DNA of 35,181 nucleotides, taken from NCBI GenBank assembly GCA_029261095.1, contig JAJDBZ010000492.1, forward strand, positions 1 through 35,181, written 5' to 3'. How positions within the stretch are numbered: position 1 is the first letter of the stretch; every line of letters begins with the position of its first letter. This DNA comes from Candidatus Omnitrophota bacterium. GTDB taxonomy: Bacteria > Hinthialibacterota > Hinthialibacteria > OLB16. Under the pieces are notes generated by a model. It worked only from the letters and a program-made list of their open reading frames with translations, did not search any database and was not told where the DNA came from. The position numbers and the translations under genes were made by a program. This document shows, in pieces, positions 9,097-18,324 of this stretch.

Positions 9097-9128
9097 CAAA
9101 TTATCATCTTGCCCGTTAAAGGCTAACC

Positions 9129-9524
9129 CTATTCGTCGTCAGCCTCAGCCTCGACCTCGGGTTTGGCTTTTTTCGGAGCGGAATATTTTTCGTTGATTCC
9201 GTTCGCTTGGATTGAATCGACACGGAGTCGGGTAAACGACTGACGATGTCCATTCATCCGGTAATAGTTTTTCCGTCTCTTGTACTTTCCAACAAGGATC
9301 TTCTTGCCGCGATCCTGGCGGACGACTTCGCAGACGACTTTGGCTCCATCGACATAAGGTGCGCCGACTTGGAGGTCTTCTCCCTCACCAACCGCGAGGA
9401 CTTCACTGATCTCGATAGTTTCATCCACTTCTTTTGGAAGTTTTTCGACATCGAAACGGTCTCCGACAGAGACTCTTTGTTGTTTTCCGCCTGAACGGAT
9501 GATGGCGTATACCATTTTGTTCAC
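9129..9524 (-). CDS. rplU: 50S ribosomal protein L21 with acidic C-terminal extension
   Basis: 'MVYAIIRSGGKQQRVSVGDRFDVEKL...GKKILVGKYKRRKNYYRMNGHRQSFTRLRVDSI'; tail PKKAKPEVEAEADDE. Confidence 0.96.
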   Translation of the reverse strand: MNKMVYAIIRSGGKQQRVSVGDRFDVEKLPKEVDETIEISEVLAVGEGEDLQVGAPYVDGAKVVCEVVRQDRGKKILVGKYKRRKNYYRMNGHRQSFTRLRVDSIQANGINEKYSAPKKAKPEVEAEADDE

Positions 9525-9802
9525 TCCTTCACAGGTCGAAATTCGACCCTTCCACCTTCAATCTCATTATATCGTAGGACGGATCAGCGAAGCATAATCC
9601 ATCTCTTTACTCTGACACTTTTATCCTGGACTACCGATCTGGAATCGAGCCTCAATCGGAAACCGTAAGGACCTTTCTACGATTCCGGAGAATTCGCCCG
9701 AAATGCGGGTTCGGAAACACCAACCCTCTTTGAATCCTAAGGACGCAAACCCGGGGACGATAGGGATTTCAGACCCCTCCGTCAAGGGATACCACTGGTC
9801 GC

Positions 9803-10561
9803 TTACTTTCCAGCGTCAATAATGGCCCCAAAGGAATCGGCTTTGAGGCTTGCCCCTCCCACCAGGGCGCCGTCTATGTCCGGTTGAGAGAGCAATTCCT
9901 TGGCATTGTCCGGTTTGACACTACCTCCGTACTGAATGCGCAACCCATCAGCAACTGCGTCGTTTGTCAGATCCCGAAGGAGGGTGCGGATAAAAGCGTG
10001 AACGCTTTGCGCATCCTCAGGTGTGGCGGTTTTCCCTGTGCCGATCGCCCAGACGGGCTCATAAGCAATCACGAGTTTGGTGACATCATCCGGCCGAAGG
10101 CCGCCTAATCCGCCTCGGATTTGGGTTTCAACAACTTTTTCGGTCACTCCCTGCTCACGTTCCTGGTCGGTTTCTCCACAGCAAAGGATGGGGGTGAGTC
10201 CATGGGCCAGGGCGACTTTCACCTTTTCATTAATGAAGGCATCCGATTCTTTGAAAATGGTCCGACGCTCGGAATGACCTAGGATGACATGGGAGCATCC
10301 TACCGCAAGCAAGAAAGTGGGAGAGATTTCTCCAGTAAACGCACCGTTTTCAGCAGGATAGAGGTTTTGACCCCCGACTTGCACGTTTGTCCCTTGAGTC
10401 GCCTCGCAAACTGCAGCTATCGCAGTCGCGGGAGGACAGATGGCGACTTCGACATTGTCCTGAGATCCGGAGGCGTTCACCACTTCTTTGGCAAGCGCAA
10501 CCGCCTCGGCGGGAGCCCCATTCACCATCTTCCAGTTACCGGCGATAAAGATCTTACGCAT
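9803..10561 (-). CDS. tpiA: Triose-phosphate isomerase
   Basis: 'FIAGNWKMVNG', 'VILGHSERRTIF', 'VIAYEPVWAIGTGKTATPEDAQ', 'IQYGGSVKPDNAKELLSQPDIDGALVGGASL'. Confidence 0.98.
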   Translation of the reverse strand: MRKIFIAGNWKMVNGAPAEAVALAKEVVNASGSQDNVEVAICPPATAIAAVCEATQGTNVQVGGQNLYPAENGAFTGEISPTFLLAVGCSHVILGHSERRTIFKESDAFINEKVKVALAHGLTPILCCGETDQEREQGVTEKVVETQIRGGLGGLRPDDVTKLVIAYEPVWAIGTGKTATPEDAQSVHAFIRTLLRDLTNDAVADGLRIQYGGSVKPDNAKELLSQPDIDGALVGGASLKADSFGAIIDAGK

Positions 10562-10766
10562 AACGAACTCCTTGGTTGACTGATTCCGAGGGAGAAAACC
10601 TTGTAAAATGAATCGGAAATATCACGATCAGCGGAGGGGGTTTATGCCATGAAACCGGGAGATTGTATAGCGGATTCGGCCCGTTCTGGATTTCCTGCGA
10701 TCCTTTCCCTATTCTTCCCTCGCTCAGGAAATTTTGTAACCAAAAAAGGGAAAACTTGCAGATAAT

Positions 10767-12092
10767 ATGAGTGCACTTCAACAGACAGTCGCCAAAGAGG
10801 TCTCCTATTCGGGAGTCGGCCTCCACACTGGGAGCACGACCAAGGTTACTTTCAAACCGGCGCCACCCGACCATGGGTATGTATTTGTACGTACAGACCT
10901 TCCGGGGGAACCCAAGGTATCGGTCGATCCAGACAATGTCATCATTGAAGATGCGATCCGTCAGACAGCCTTAGGGTATGGCGAGGAGCGCATTTACACA
11001 GTCGAGCATGTCCTCAGCGCCTGTCGCGGAATGGGAGTCGACAACGTCATCATCGAAGTCGATGGAAATGAACCCCCGATCGCCGATGGGAGCGCGAAAC
11101 CTTTTGTCGATGTCCTCTTGGAAGCGGGATTCGTCAGCCAGGACCGTCCACGGCAATACATCACCATCAACGAACCGATCTGGTTGTTCAAGGATGGTCT
11201 CGAGTTGGCGGTCATTCCTTCGAACTCGACCGAAATCACCTTCAAGATTAATTATGACCACCCAGCAATCGGTATCGATTCCGCCAGTTTCCTGATCACT
11301 CCGGAGACCTACGCCCAAGAGATCGCACCAGCCCGCACCTTTTGTTTCCTAAGGGAGATTGAAGCACTGCGGGAACAGGGGAAAATCAAAGGCGGCTCCC
11401 TCGATTGCGCATTGGTGATCGGTGACGAAGGGTTTATCAATGAGGATCTCCGCTACCCCGATGAAATCATCCGGCACAAGATTCTCGATGTGATCGGAGA
11501 CTTCGCGCTGCTTGGAGCACCTCTCAAGGCACATATTATCGCGGTACGTTCCGGCCACGCATTCAATGTGGAGTTCGTGCAGAAAGTCGAGAAGACTCTC
11601 GGCATCAAACGCGGTCGTCCTGTATTCAATGTTCCTCTCGGATTGGGAGATATCAAGAAGATTCTGCCCCATCGTTACCCGTTCCTGATGGTGGATCGAA
11701 TCACCCAGATCGACGCGGAAACCGGGATTCACAAGGGATACAAGTCTGTCAGCGGCAACGAACCCTTCTTTGAAGGGCATTTCCCTGATCAAGCGATCAT
11801 GCCGGGCGCATTGATCCTGGAGTCGATGGCTCAGGTAGGGGCTGCCGCCATCTTGTCACTGCCTGAGAATCAAGGGAAATATGCCTACCTTCTCGGTGTG
11901 GACAAAGCCAAATTTCGTAAGCCGGTTCTCCCGGGAGATCGACTCGAAATTGAGTGCCGCCAGAAGAAATTCCGTAAGAAGATCGGATCCGTCGATTGTA
12001 CGGCTACTGTGAACGGCGAGACAGCTACCGAAGCAACGCTGACATTCGCTCTTATGGACCAGGAGTCGATGAACACTTCGGTCACCAAGTAA
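10767..12092 (+). CDS. Bifunctional UDP-3-O-acyl-GlcNAc deacetylase / 3-hydroxyacyl-ACP dehydratase (LpxC-FabZ fusion)
   Basis: LpxC part: 'SYSGVGLHTG', 'TVEHVLSAC', 'DGSAKPFVDVL', 'DEIIRHKILDVIGDFALLG'. FabZ part: 'ILPHRYPFLMVDRI', 'GNEPFFEGHFPDQAIMPGALILESMAQVGA'. Single uninterrupted ORF. Confidence 0.96.
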   Translation: MSALQQTVAKEVSYSGVGLHTGSTTKVTFKPAPPDHGYVFVRTDLPGEPKVSVDPDNVIIEDAIRQTALGYGEERIYTVEHVLSACRGMGVDNVIIEVDGNEPPIADGSAKPFVDVLLEAGFVSQDRPRQYITINEPIWLFKDGLELAVIPSNSTEITFKINYDHPAIGIDSASFLITPETYAQEIAPARTFCFLREIEALREQGKIKGGSLDCALVIGDEGFINEDLRYPDEIIRHKILDVIGDFALLGAPLKAHIIAVRSGHAFNVEFVQKVEKTLGIKRGRPVFNVPLGLGDIKKILPHRYPFLMVDRITQIDAETGIHKGYKSVSGNEPFFEGHFPDQAIMPGALILESMAQVGAAAILSLPENQGKYAYLLGVDKAKFRKPVLPGDRLEIECRQKKFRKKIGSVDCTATVNGETATEATLTFALMDQESMNTSVTK

Positions 12093-12095
12093 GAG

Positions 12096-12734
12096 ATGAA
12101 AACCCAAAACCCCATTCTGGCGATGGTGGCTGCTGTTCTCTTTCTGACCGTCGTGTCTGGGATCGCCCCTTATGATCGCGCGACGTGGATATTCGAACTT
12201 TTATTTGGTCTGATCGAGGTCGGAGTCTTGGTTGCCATCTCTCCCAGGATCCGGTTCTCCAATCTCGTATACTTTCTTGTAGTCTGCCATTTTGCCATCC
12301 TCGCAGTTGGCGCCCAATACACCTACGCAGAGGTTCCATTATTCAACTGGCTTCGAGATGAGTTCGGTTTAGCCAGGAACCACTACGATCGTGTGGGCCA
12401 TTTCGCTCAGGGATTCTTTCCGGCGATTCTGATACGGGAAATCCTGATTCGTGTCGGGAAAATCGAAAAGGGCTGGCTCTGTGGTTTTCTTAGCGTGTTG
12501 GTCTGCCTGGCCTTTAGTGCTTTTTATGAAATTGTCGAGTTTGTGTGGGTCATCTTATTCTATCCCGACAAAGGCCCGGAGTGGTTGGGGATGCAAGGAG
12601 ACCCTTGGGATGCTCAATGGGACATGACCATGGCACTGGTTGGAGCCTCGCTTTCGGTGGCTCTTCTGTCAAAGTGGCACAATCGGTCAATGGTCAGGTG
12701 TTCAGGGAAAGAGCCTGTCAACAATGACGGATAG
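12096..12734 (+). CDS. DUF2238/YjdF-family integral membrane protein
   Basis: 'HFAILAVGAQYTYAEVPLFNWLRDEFGLARNHYDRVGHFAQGFFPA', 'AFSAFYEIVEFVW', 'QGDPWDAQWDMTMALVGA'. Starts 4 bp after the lpxC-fabZ stop. Confidence 0.85.
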   Translation: MKTQNPILAMVAAVLFLTVVSGIAPYDRATWIFELLFGLIEVGVLVAISPRIRFSNLVYFLVVCHFAILAVGAQYTYAEVPLFNWLRDEFGLARNHYDRVGHFAQGFFPAILIREILIRVGKIEKGWLCGFLSVLVCLAFSAFYEIVEFVWVILFYPDKGPEWLGMQGDPWDAQWDMTMALVGASLSVALLSKWHNRSMVRCSGKEPVNNDG

Positions 12735-12766
12735 TTACCCTAGATTTCCAATCTAAGCCTGGTCAC

Positions 12767-14197
12767 TCACAATTTCCTGCCATCGGGCCAGGGCCATCTC
12801 TGGAGAAGAATCTTTTGGATGCGTTTCCAATCGCGTGTCTTGTCATTGCGCTCATCCCAGGTGAACATCCTATCGAGGGCCAGCTCAAGAGATCCCAGTT
12901 CTTGTTGAAAATCAATATGATCTTGCTCAAACCTAATCCGGTTATCTCCGGCGAGCACCGGGTTCGATACCCATTCACGAAGAGATGTGGTCGTTTCACG
13001 GTAGGACCATTGAGTCCGGGCGTGGTCCTCGGCCGCACTGGCAATCGAAAGCAATCGTTCTTTATTGCTCGCTGTCTCGAGAAGAATTCGGACGGCTTCG
13101 GTCGCATCGCCAAGGGGGAGCCCGATCGCCTTCCCCTCTTTCACTAATTGCTCTGATGGTTGACAGACCGGAGTGGTTGCTACCACGACACGCCGCGCCA
13201 TCCATGAAAGGAACCGCGATCGATCGCCGAACCAGCTCTCCGGGATGTCCAAATCGCAATTGATTCCGATATCCGCCTCGGATTCATATTCAACCACTTC
13301 GGCCTGAGGAACCCATCCCACGAGGTGAATCCTGTTCTTGACCGGACTCTCTGAAACCCATTTCTCGAAGTTTGTGAAGCCTTCGTTATGGTGACCCCCG
13401 ATTCCACCTCCTAGACAGACAAAGCAACTCTTCAGCTCAGCTTGGAGCGTTCCCTCGACCACTTCGAAAAACATCCGCGTGTCTTGCCAAGTGTTAAATC
13501 CGCCCGAAGAGAAAAGGACTAAGTCATTCTCTTCACAGAGTTTTCCTCGGATACGTCCAGAGTTCTCCAACCTCTTTGGGCTGTTCGGAGGAAGCCCTGT
13601 TGGTTTCACAGTTACAAGGTTCTCTCCCAGTGTGTGTGCGTTGAGCCTGCCTACCATTCCGAGTTCCCCAAGGACCATGTCTGCCTGGCGTTGAGTGACT
13701 GCGCTGAACCGGTCGCCACGGATCAACATGGACTTGTAAACTGGAAAGACCTCAAAAATTGCTTGTGGATCGGGTTTCTCCATGAGAAGTTGAAGTTCCG
13801 GCATGAATCCTCCCTTGATGTCATACCAAGTGGGGAGACGGTGTTTGAGGAGGGTGGAGACCCATGCGGCAATCATGGATCCGGCGCTGATGACGCAATC
13901 CGGATCGAAGGCTGAGAGGGCCATTTGGATCTGCCGGGCGATTTTTACACAGTTCGTTCTGAAAGGTTCTTCATAATACTGGTGTTCGAAGTTTGGGGAG
14001 ATTTCTCTGGGCTGCTGGAGATATTCGATCTCAGGGATACCCTGTTGGCCAAATTCCAGAGTTATGGCTCGAACTTTGTGTCCGTCCTCCAGGAGAGGTT
14101 GGATCACCTGCCAGGTTCCCTCCGAAATCGAGTTCTGTGGAATCCTGGATTTATAGAATGGGAGAGGGCCGACACCGACGACGAAAATTTTTTTCAT
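12767..14197 (-). CDS. Glycosyltransferase-like protein (GT-B fold, family 4-like)
   Basis: N-terminal 'KKIFVVGVGPLPF', 'LVLFSSGGFNTWQDTRMFFEVVEG', 'HLVGWVPQAEVVEYESEADIGINCD'. Confidence 0.7.
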   Translation of the reverse strand: MKKIFVVGVGPLPFYKSRIPQNSISEGTWQVIQPLLEDGHKVRAITLEFGQQGIPEIEYLQQPREISPNFEHQYYEEPFRTNCVKIARQIQMALSAFDPDCVISAGSMIAAWVSTLLKHRLPTWYDIKGGFMPELQLLMEKPDPQAIFEVFPVYKSMLIRGDRFSAVTQRQADMVLGELGMVGRLNAHTLGENLVTVKPTGLPPNSPKRLENSGRIRGKLCEENDLVLFSSGGFNTWQDTRMFFEVVEGTLQAELKSCFVCLGGGIGGHHNEGFTNFEKWVSESPVKNRIHLVGWVPQAEVVEYESEADIGINCDLDIPESWFGDRSRFLSWMARRVVVATTPVCQPSEQLVKEGKAIGLPLGDATEAVRILLETASNKERLLSIASAAEDHARTQWSYRETTTSLREWVSNPVLAGDNRIRFEQDHIDFQQELGSLELALDRMFTWDERNDKTRDWKRIQKILLQRWPWPDGRKL

Positions 14198-14207
14198 GTT
14201 ATTCGGG

Positions 14208-14636
14208 TTACCCCGCTAGGGCCGGCACCTTTTCCCAATGGTCGCCATCAAGTCGGCGGTAGTAACAGGAAACTCGGGTTTCACCATCTGGTTTCTTGGT
14301 GTGACAGGCACCTTTGCCTTCTAGTCGAACGCGATAGAGGAGCGAATTCTGTTCGCAATTGACACGGACCTCGACGATCTTGAGTGTATCCCCCGAAGTC
14401 TTTCCTTTAACCCAGAGTTCGTTCCGAGAGGTGCTCCAAAAGGTGGCGATCCCATGCTCGACGGTGTACTGGAACGCCTCTTGGTTCGCATAGGCAACGA
14501 TCAATACTTCGCCACTATCGGCATCCTGAACGGCAACCGGTAATACATCCTGTTCGCACTGAGCAACCTTTTTGAGTTTGCCGAAATCGAGTTGAATGGA
14601 GTTGCCCTCTTCAAGGGCTTGGTGATCTGTACTCAT
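14208..14636 (-). CDS. hisI: Phosphoribosyl-AMP cyclohydrolase
   Basis: 'VLIVAYANQEAFQYTVEHGIATFWSTSRNELWVKGKTSGDTLKIVEVRVNCEQNSLLYRVRLEGKGACHTKKPDGETRVSCYYR'. ORF may start at 14654. Confidence 0.95.
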   Translation of the reverse strand: MSTDHQALEEGNSIQLDFGKLKKVAQCEQDVLPVAVQDADSGEVLIVAYANQEAFQYTVEHGIATFWSTSRNELWVKGKTSGDTLKIVEVRVNCEQNSLLYRVRLEGKGACHTKKPDGETRVSCYYRRLDGDHWEKVPALAG

Positions 14637-14677
14637 GGTTTTAGTTCTCTCCAATTTAGACGGTTGTCGCCCTGCCT

Positions 14678-15655
14678 CTACCAGTCGATCAACATCGTCC
14701 CCCAGGTGAATCCGGCACCGAATGCAACGAGGAGCACCTTGTCACCGCTTTTGATCCGCCCCCCGCTCGCAGCCTCATGCAAGCAGATCGGAACAGAGGC
14801 GGCCGAAGTGTTCCCATAAAACTCGATGTTGCTGGCCACACGATCCTCCGAAAAACCAAGTCGTTCTTGGACTGCATCGGTGATCCGTTGGTTGGCTTGG
14901 TGCGGAACCAAGAGGGCGATATCGTCGACCGATAAGTCGTTCTTCTCCAAAGCGCGGGTGATGACCTTCTCGGCGAGAGTTACCGCTAACTTGTAAACAT
15001 CCCGGCCTTTGACGACCGCATACTGAAGACCCTGGTCGACAGTTTCATGGGTGGTGGGGACCTTCGATCCCCCGCCCGGGACATGAATGAGATCCGCATA
15101 GGCGCCGTCGGCTCCGAGCTCCGTGTAGCCGAGGCCCGGTTTGTCCGATGCAGTCACCAGAGTGGCTCCGGCGCCATCGCCAAACAGGATGCAGGACCCT
15201 CTATCTTCCCAATTGATCACCTTGGTCAAAGTCTCGGCCCCAACGACCATGACATTCTCGTAGAGACCTCCGCGGATGTAGGCATCGGCAATCGATAAAG
15301 CATAGACATACCCGGAACAAGCCGCGGATATATCGAACGCTGCGGCATTCTTGGCTCCCAGAGACTCCTGAGCGAGGCATGCGGATGCGGGGAAAGGGAG
15401 GTCCGGTGTGATGGTGGCGACTATCAGGCACTGAAGATCCATCGGATCCATCCCCGCCTTCTCGAGCGCCTGCTTCGAGGCGGCTGCGGCAAAGTTCGAG
15501 GTGGCTTGTCCCTCACTGGAGACTCTTCGCTCGTGGATACCGGTGCGTCCATAGATCCATTCGTCGGAAGTTTCCACTTTCTTTGCGATATCATCATTGG
15601 TGACGATGTTTTCGGGTAATGACATCCCGGTCGAAACGATACGGGCGAAGGTCAT
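14678..15655 (-). CDS. fabH: 3-oxoacyl-ACP synthase III (KASIII)
   Basis: 'TSDEWIYGRTGIHERR', 'AFDISAACSGYVYALSIADAYI', 'LLVPHQANQRI', 'YGNTSAASVPICLHEA', 'LLVAFGAGFTWGTMLIDW'. Start taken at ATG 15655 (MTFARIV). Confidence 0.95.
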   Translation of the reverse strand: MTFARIVSTGMSLPENIVTNDDIAKKVETSDEWIYGRTGIHERRVSSEGQATSNFAAAASKQALEKAGMDPMDLQCLIVATITPDLPFPASACLAQESLGAKNAAAFDISAACSGYVYALSIADAYIRGGLYENVMVVGAETLTKVINWEDRGSCILFGDGAGATLVTASDKPGLGYTELGADGAYADLIHVPGGGSKVPTTHETVDQGLQYAVVKGRDVYKLAVTLAEKVITRALEKNDLSVDDIALLVPHQANQRITDAVQERLGFSEDRVASNIEFYGNTSAASVPICLHEAASGGRIKSGDKVLLVAFGAGFTWGTMLIDW

Positions 15656-15864
15656 GCATCCTACTCCTGGTCCGATCCACAATCTCTCATGCTGGACATG
15701 AGAATTCTGGATGCGCTTATCATTCGAGGCCCTTAATTGCAGGGGCGGAATCTTACGCGGAAAGCGTATGAGAGATGAACCTTAAGCCCGCGATTCGGAA
15801 TCGGCAAGGTGAGCGAGGACGGAGTCGGTCAACCTGAAAAGAAGATTTCCTTTAAAGCGTTTTA

Positions 15865-16365
15865 TCAGGTTAATTCGCCCATGATGTCATTGAGAGTCGG
15901 AATGATCAGGCGCTCCATTCCGAGTTTGACGGCAGAAGGTGACCCCGGAAGACTAAACACAGGATGGTCCTCGATGATACCGGCAGAAGCCCGGGTTAAC
16001 ATTGCTTTCGGTCCCAGTTCTTTGTAGGCGAGATCGCGAAACAATTCCCCAAATCCAGGGATTTCACTCTCATAAAGTTGACTCAGGATACTGAAAGTAA
16101 TATCCCTTTTGGCGATGCCGGTTCCCCCTGTTATGAGGATGAGGTTGCATTCCTCATCGGCGAGGGCCTCCGCAAGTCCTTCGCGGATAGTGTTCTCGTG
16201 ATTCTTGAGTATTCGTTTATAGACCAACTCATGTCCCTGCCCATGCAAGAGTTCTTCGATCGCATGGGCGTTCTTATCATGGTCGCTACTAAGAGACCCG
16301 CTGATACTCAGAACCACACAGCGCGCGATTCCAGTCTGTGATTCCGCCCTATCGAGGACTGACAT
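15865..16365 (-). CDS. MoaB/MogA-type molybdopterin (cofactor) biosynthesis protein
   Basis: 'LILITGGTGIAKRDITFSIL', 'IPGFGELFRDLAYKELGPKAMLTRASAGII', 'VFSLPGSPSAVKLGMERLIIPTLNDIMGEL'. Start at ATG 16365 with SD AAAGGA upstream. Confidence 0.9.
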   Translation of the reverse strand: MSVLDRAESQTGIARCVVLSISGSLSSDHDKNAHAIEELLHGQGHELVYKRILKNHENTIREGLAEALADEECNLILITGGTGIAKRDITFSILSQLYESEIPGFGELFRDLAYKELGPKAMLTRASAGIIEDHPVFSLPGSPSAVKLGMERLIIPTLNDIMGELT

Positions 16366-16446
16366 GATGTTTTTCCTTTCTCTCTTTTTTTGGTCTGGAA
16401 AGCATCTCGTGCCATCGGCATCAAACACTGCTATATTATACTGGAT

Positions 16447-17886
16447 ATGAAAACTCCAATAAACACATTTTTTACCACTCCCTTGCTCGCATGTGCCGCG
16501 TTGTGTCTTTTCTCTATCCAGATATCGATTTCTCATGGACAAACATTCGATTCCGGGCAAGGTTTTTTCCTTTCCAGCCAAGTCAATCGTGGATCCGAGG
16601 GAATCTCTGTGGGGGACATCGATGAAGATGGACACCTGGATTTCGCGACCGCCGACAATGGGTTCCTGACCCTATTTCTAGGGGATGGAGCGGGAGGTTT
16701 TCCCACAGTCCAAACCCTTGCAACGCGCCCCTCGAATGAGGTCGATTCAGTCGTGTCGGACGACAACGAGGATGTGGTCCTCTTTGAGACCACCGGAGAC
16801 GGTCATCTGGATATCCTCACTCCGAATATTCTTCCTAACTTTACAGCGCTCACCCTCTTCCGAAGCAACCCCGACTCGGTGGGTCAATTCCTGAGTCCCT
16901 CAACTCGAATCACGAATGGTGTTGGGACAAACCCCGCTGCAGCCTCTCCCATCCATCTCAACCCCGGAGTCGATTCCTTCGTCGACCTGGTCCTGGTGAC
17001 GAGCAGTACACCCAAGGTCCGCACATTCCTTGGGAATGGCGAGGGCGGTTTTTCCTCGGGCCCTGGGGTCAATCTCTCTTCCTCTCCCAGTGCATCGGGA
17101 GAAGGAATCGCGACAGCCGATATCAATCACGATGCCCTCATCGATGTCGCAGTGGTCGACCGTCAGAGAGTCTGGATTCTCTTGAATGATGGCGTGGGAG
17201 GATTCATTCGTTCATCATCGGCAACCTCTTCCTCGATTGCGGGCGAACATTTGGAATACGATGTCGCCTTAGGAGATTTCAATGGGGATACCCATATGGA
17301 TGCGGTAGTGGCTAATGGAGGAATCTTTGACAATCTGATTTCTACATTGCATTCGGTCGCTGTTTTTTTCGGGGATGGGACTGGGGGGCTGAACCCCACT
17401 CCGGTTTCGATCGATCTCGGTTCCGAAGTGGCGGATGTGGAGACGGGGGATTTCGACAACGATGGAAATCTAGACATACTTGCTGCCGTACCGGACTTCT
17501 TCTCTACCCTGGGGGGAGCCAAGATCATCCGAGGCCATGGCGACGGGACCTTTGACACCGAGAATACCGTTTCCCTTCCCGCCATGGGAATCGCTAGCGT
17601 GTGTGTAGAGACTTCCGATCTGGACCGGGATGGCAGGTTGGATGTGATTATCGGAAACGAAGGATTGATTACCGGGTCGGGGTCGGATGTCCCCGGGACC
17701 GTAGGGGTCTATTTCTCCACGCTGCCCGACATCGGCCCCGCGACTCCCACGCCCACACCGACATTAGTGATGACCCCCACTCCGACGGTTCAGAAGAGTG
17801 AAGACATCGATGGAGATGGGTTCATCAATTCGAAGGATTTGATCATCCTTCTTGAGCAACAGGGGATTCAGAATCCGAACCCATGA
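16447..17886 (+). CDS. Secreted FG-GAP/VCBS-repeat protein with Pro/Thr linker and single EF-hand (dockerin-like) tail
   Basis: Signal peptide at ATG 16447. Repeats such as 'ISVGDIDEDGHLDFATADNG', 'IATADINHDALIDVAVVD', 'VALGDFNGDTHMDAVVANGG', 'VETGDFDNDGNLDILAAV'. Tail PTPTPTPTL..DIDGDGFINSKDLIILLEQQ. Confidence 0.9.
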   Translation: MKTPINTFFTTPLLACAALCLFSIQISISHGQTFDSGQGFFLSSQVNRGSEGISVGDIDEDGHLDFATADNGFLTLFLGDGAGGFPTVQTLATRPSNEVDSVVSDDNEDVVLFETTGDGHLDILTPNILPNFTALTLFRSNPDSVGQFLSPSTRITNGVGTNPAAASPIHLNPGVDSFVDLVLVTSSTPKVRTFLGNGEGGFSSGPGVNLSSSPSASGEGIATADINHDALIDVAVVDRQRVWILLNDGVGGFIRSSSATSSSIAGEHLEYDVALGDFNGDTHMDAVVANGGIFDNLISTLHSVAVFFGDGTGGLNPTPVSIDLGSEVADVETGDFDNDGNLDILAAVPDFFSTLGGAKIIRGHGDGTFDTENTVSLPAMGIASVCVETSDLDRDGRLDVIIGNEGLITGSGSDVPGTVGVYFSTLPDIGPATPTPTPTLVMTPTPTVQKSEDIDGDGFINSKDLIILLEQQGIQNPNP

Positions 17887-18226
17887 TCTCTAGTATTCCC
17901 TCGAGTTCTCGTTTGACCAACGAGATCTCCCTTTGAAGGCCTTCGGGCGTGGTGTCCACCTCGGGTTGCCCGCCACCGGTAGTGAGTTTTTTCTCGGCCC
18001 CTTCCAGAGTGAATCCCTGTTCGTACAGTAAATCGATGATCTGGAAGATGATTTCGAGATCCGACCGGGAGTATTTTCGTTGATTCCCTCCCACGCGTTT
18101 AGGGCGAAGTTTGGTGAATTTTGTTTCCCAATAACGGAGAACATGGGGTTCCACCCCCGTATACTCACTGACCTCGCTGATGGAGTAGTAAATCTTGTCC
18201 GGTATATCTCCGCGCATTCTAACCAT
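17843..18226 (-). CDS. MerR-family transcriptional regulator
   Basis: 'YYSISEVSEYTGVEPHVLRYWETKFTKLRPKRVGGNQRKYSRSDLEIIFQIIDLLYEQGFTLEGAEKKL' (winged HTH). 3' end overlaps the FG-GAP CDS by 44 bp. Confidence 0.92.
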   Translation of the reverse strand: MVRMRGDIPDKIYYSISEVSEYTGVEPHVLRYWETKFTKLRPKRVGGNQRKYSRSDLEIIFQIIDLLYEQGFTLEGAEKKLTTGGGQPEVDTTPEGLQREISLVKRELEGILEIMGSDSESPVAQEG

Positions 18227-18324
18227 GATGTCGCCTCATTCGCTCTTTGGATCAATCGTCAATTTGTTGAGTATAATATGCTATTCTCATCTGAAAACAA
18301 TGGACTTGGGGGAGGTGGATTCAT

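Noticed and set aside
15865-16635. Extended 256-aa ORF for moaB
   Set aside because: The first 90 codons have no family similarity and the conserved protein with a proper SD begins at ATG 16365. The extension also overlaps the promoter and start of the divergent FG-GAP gene.
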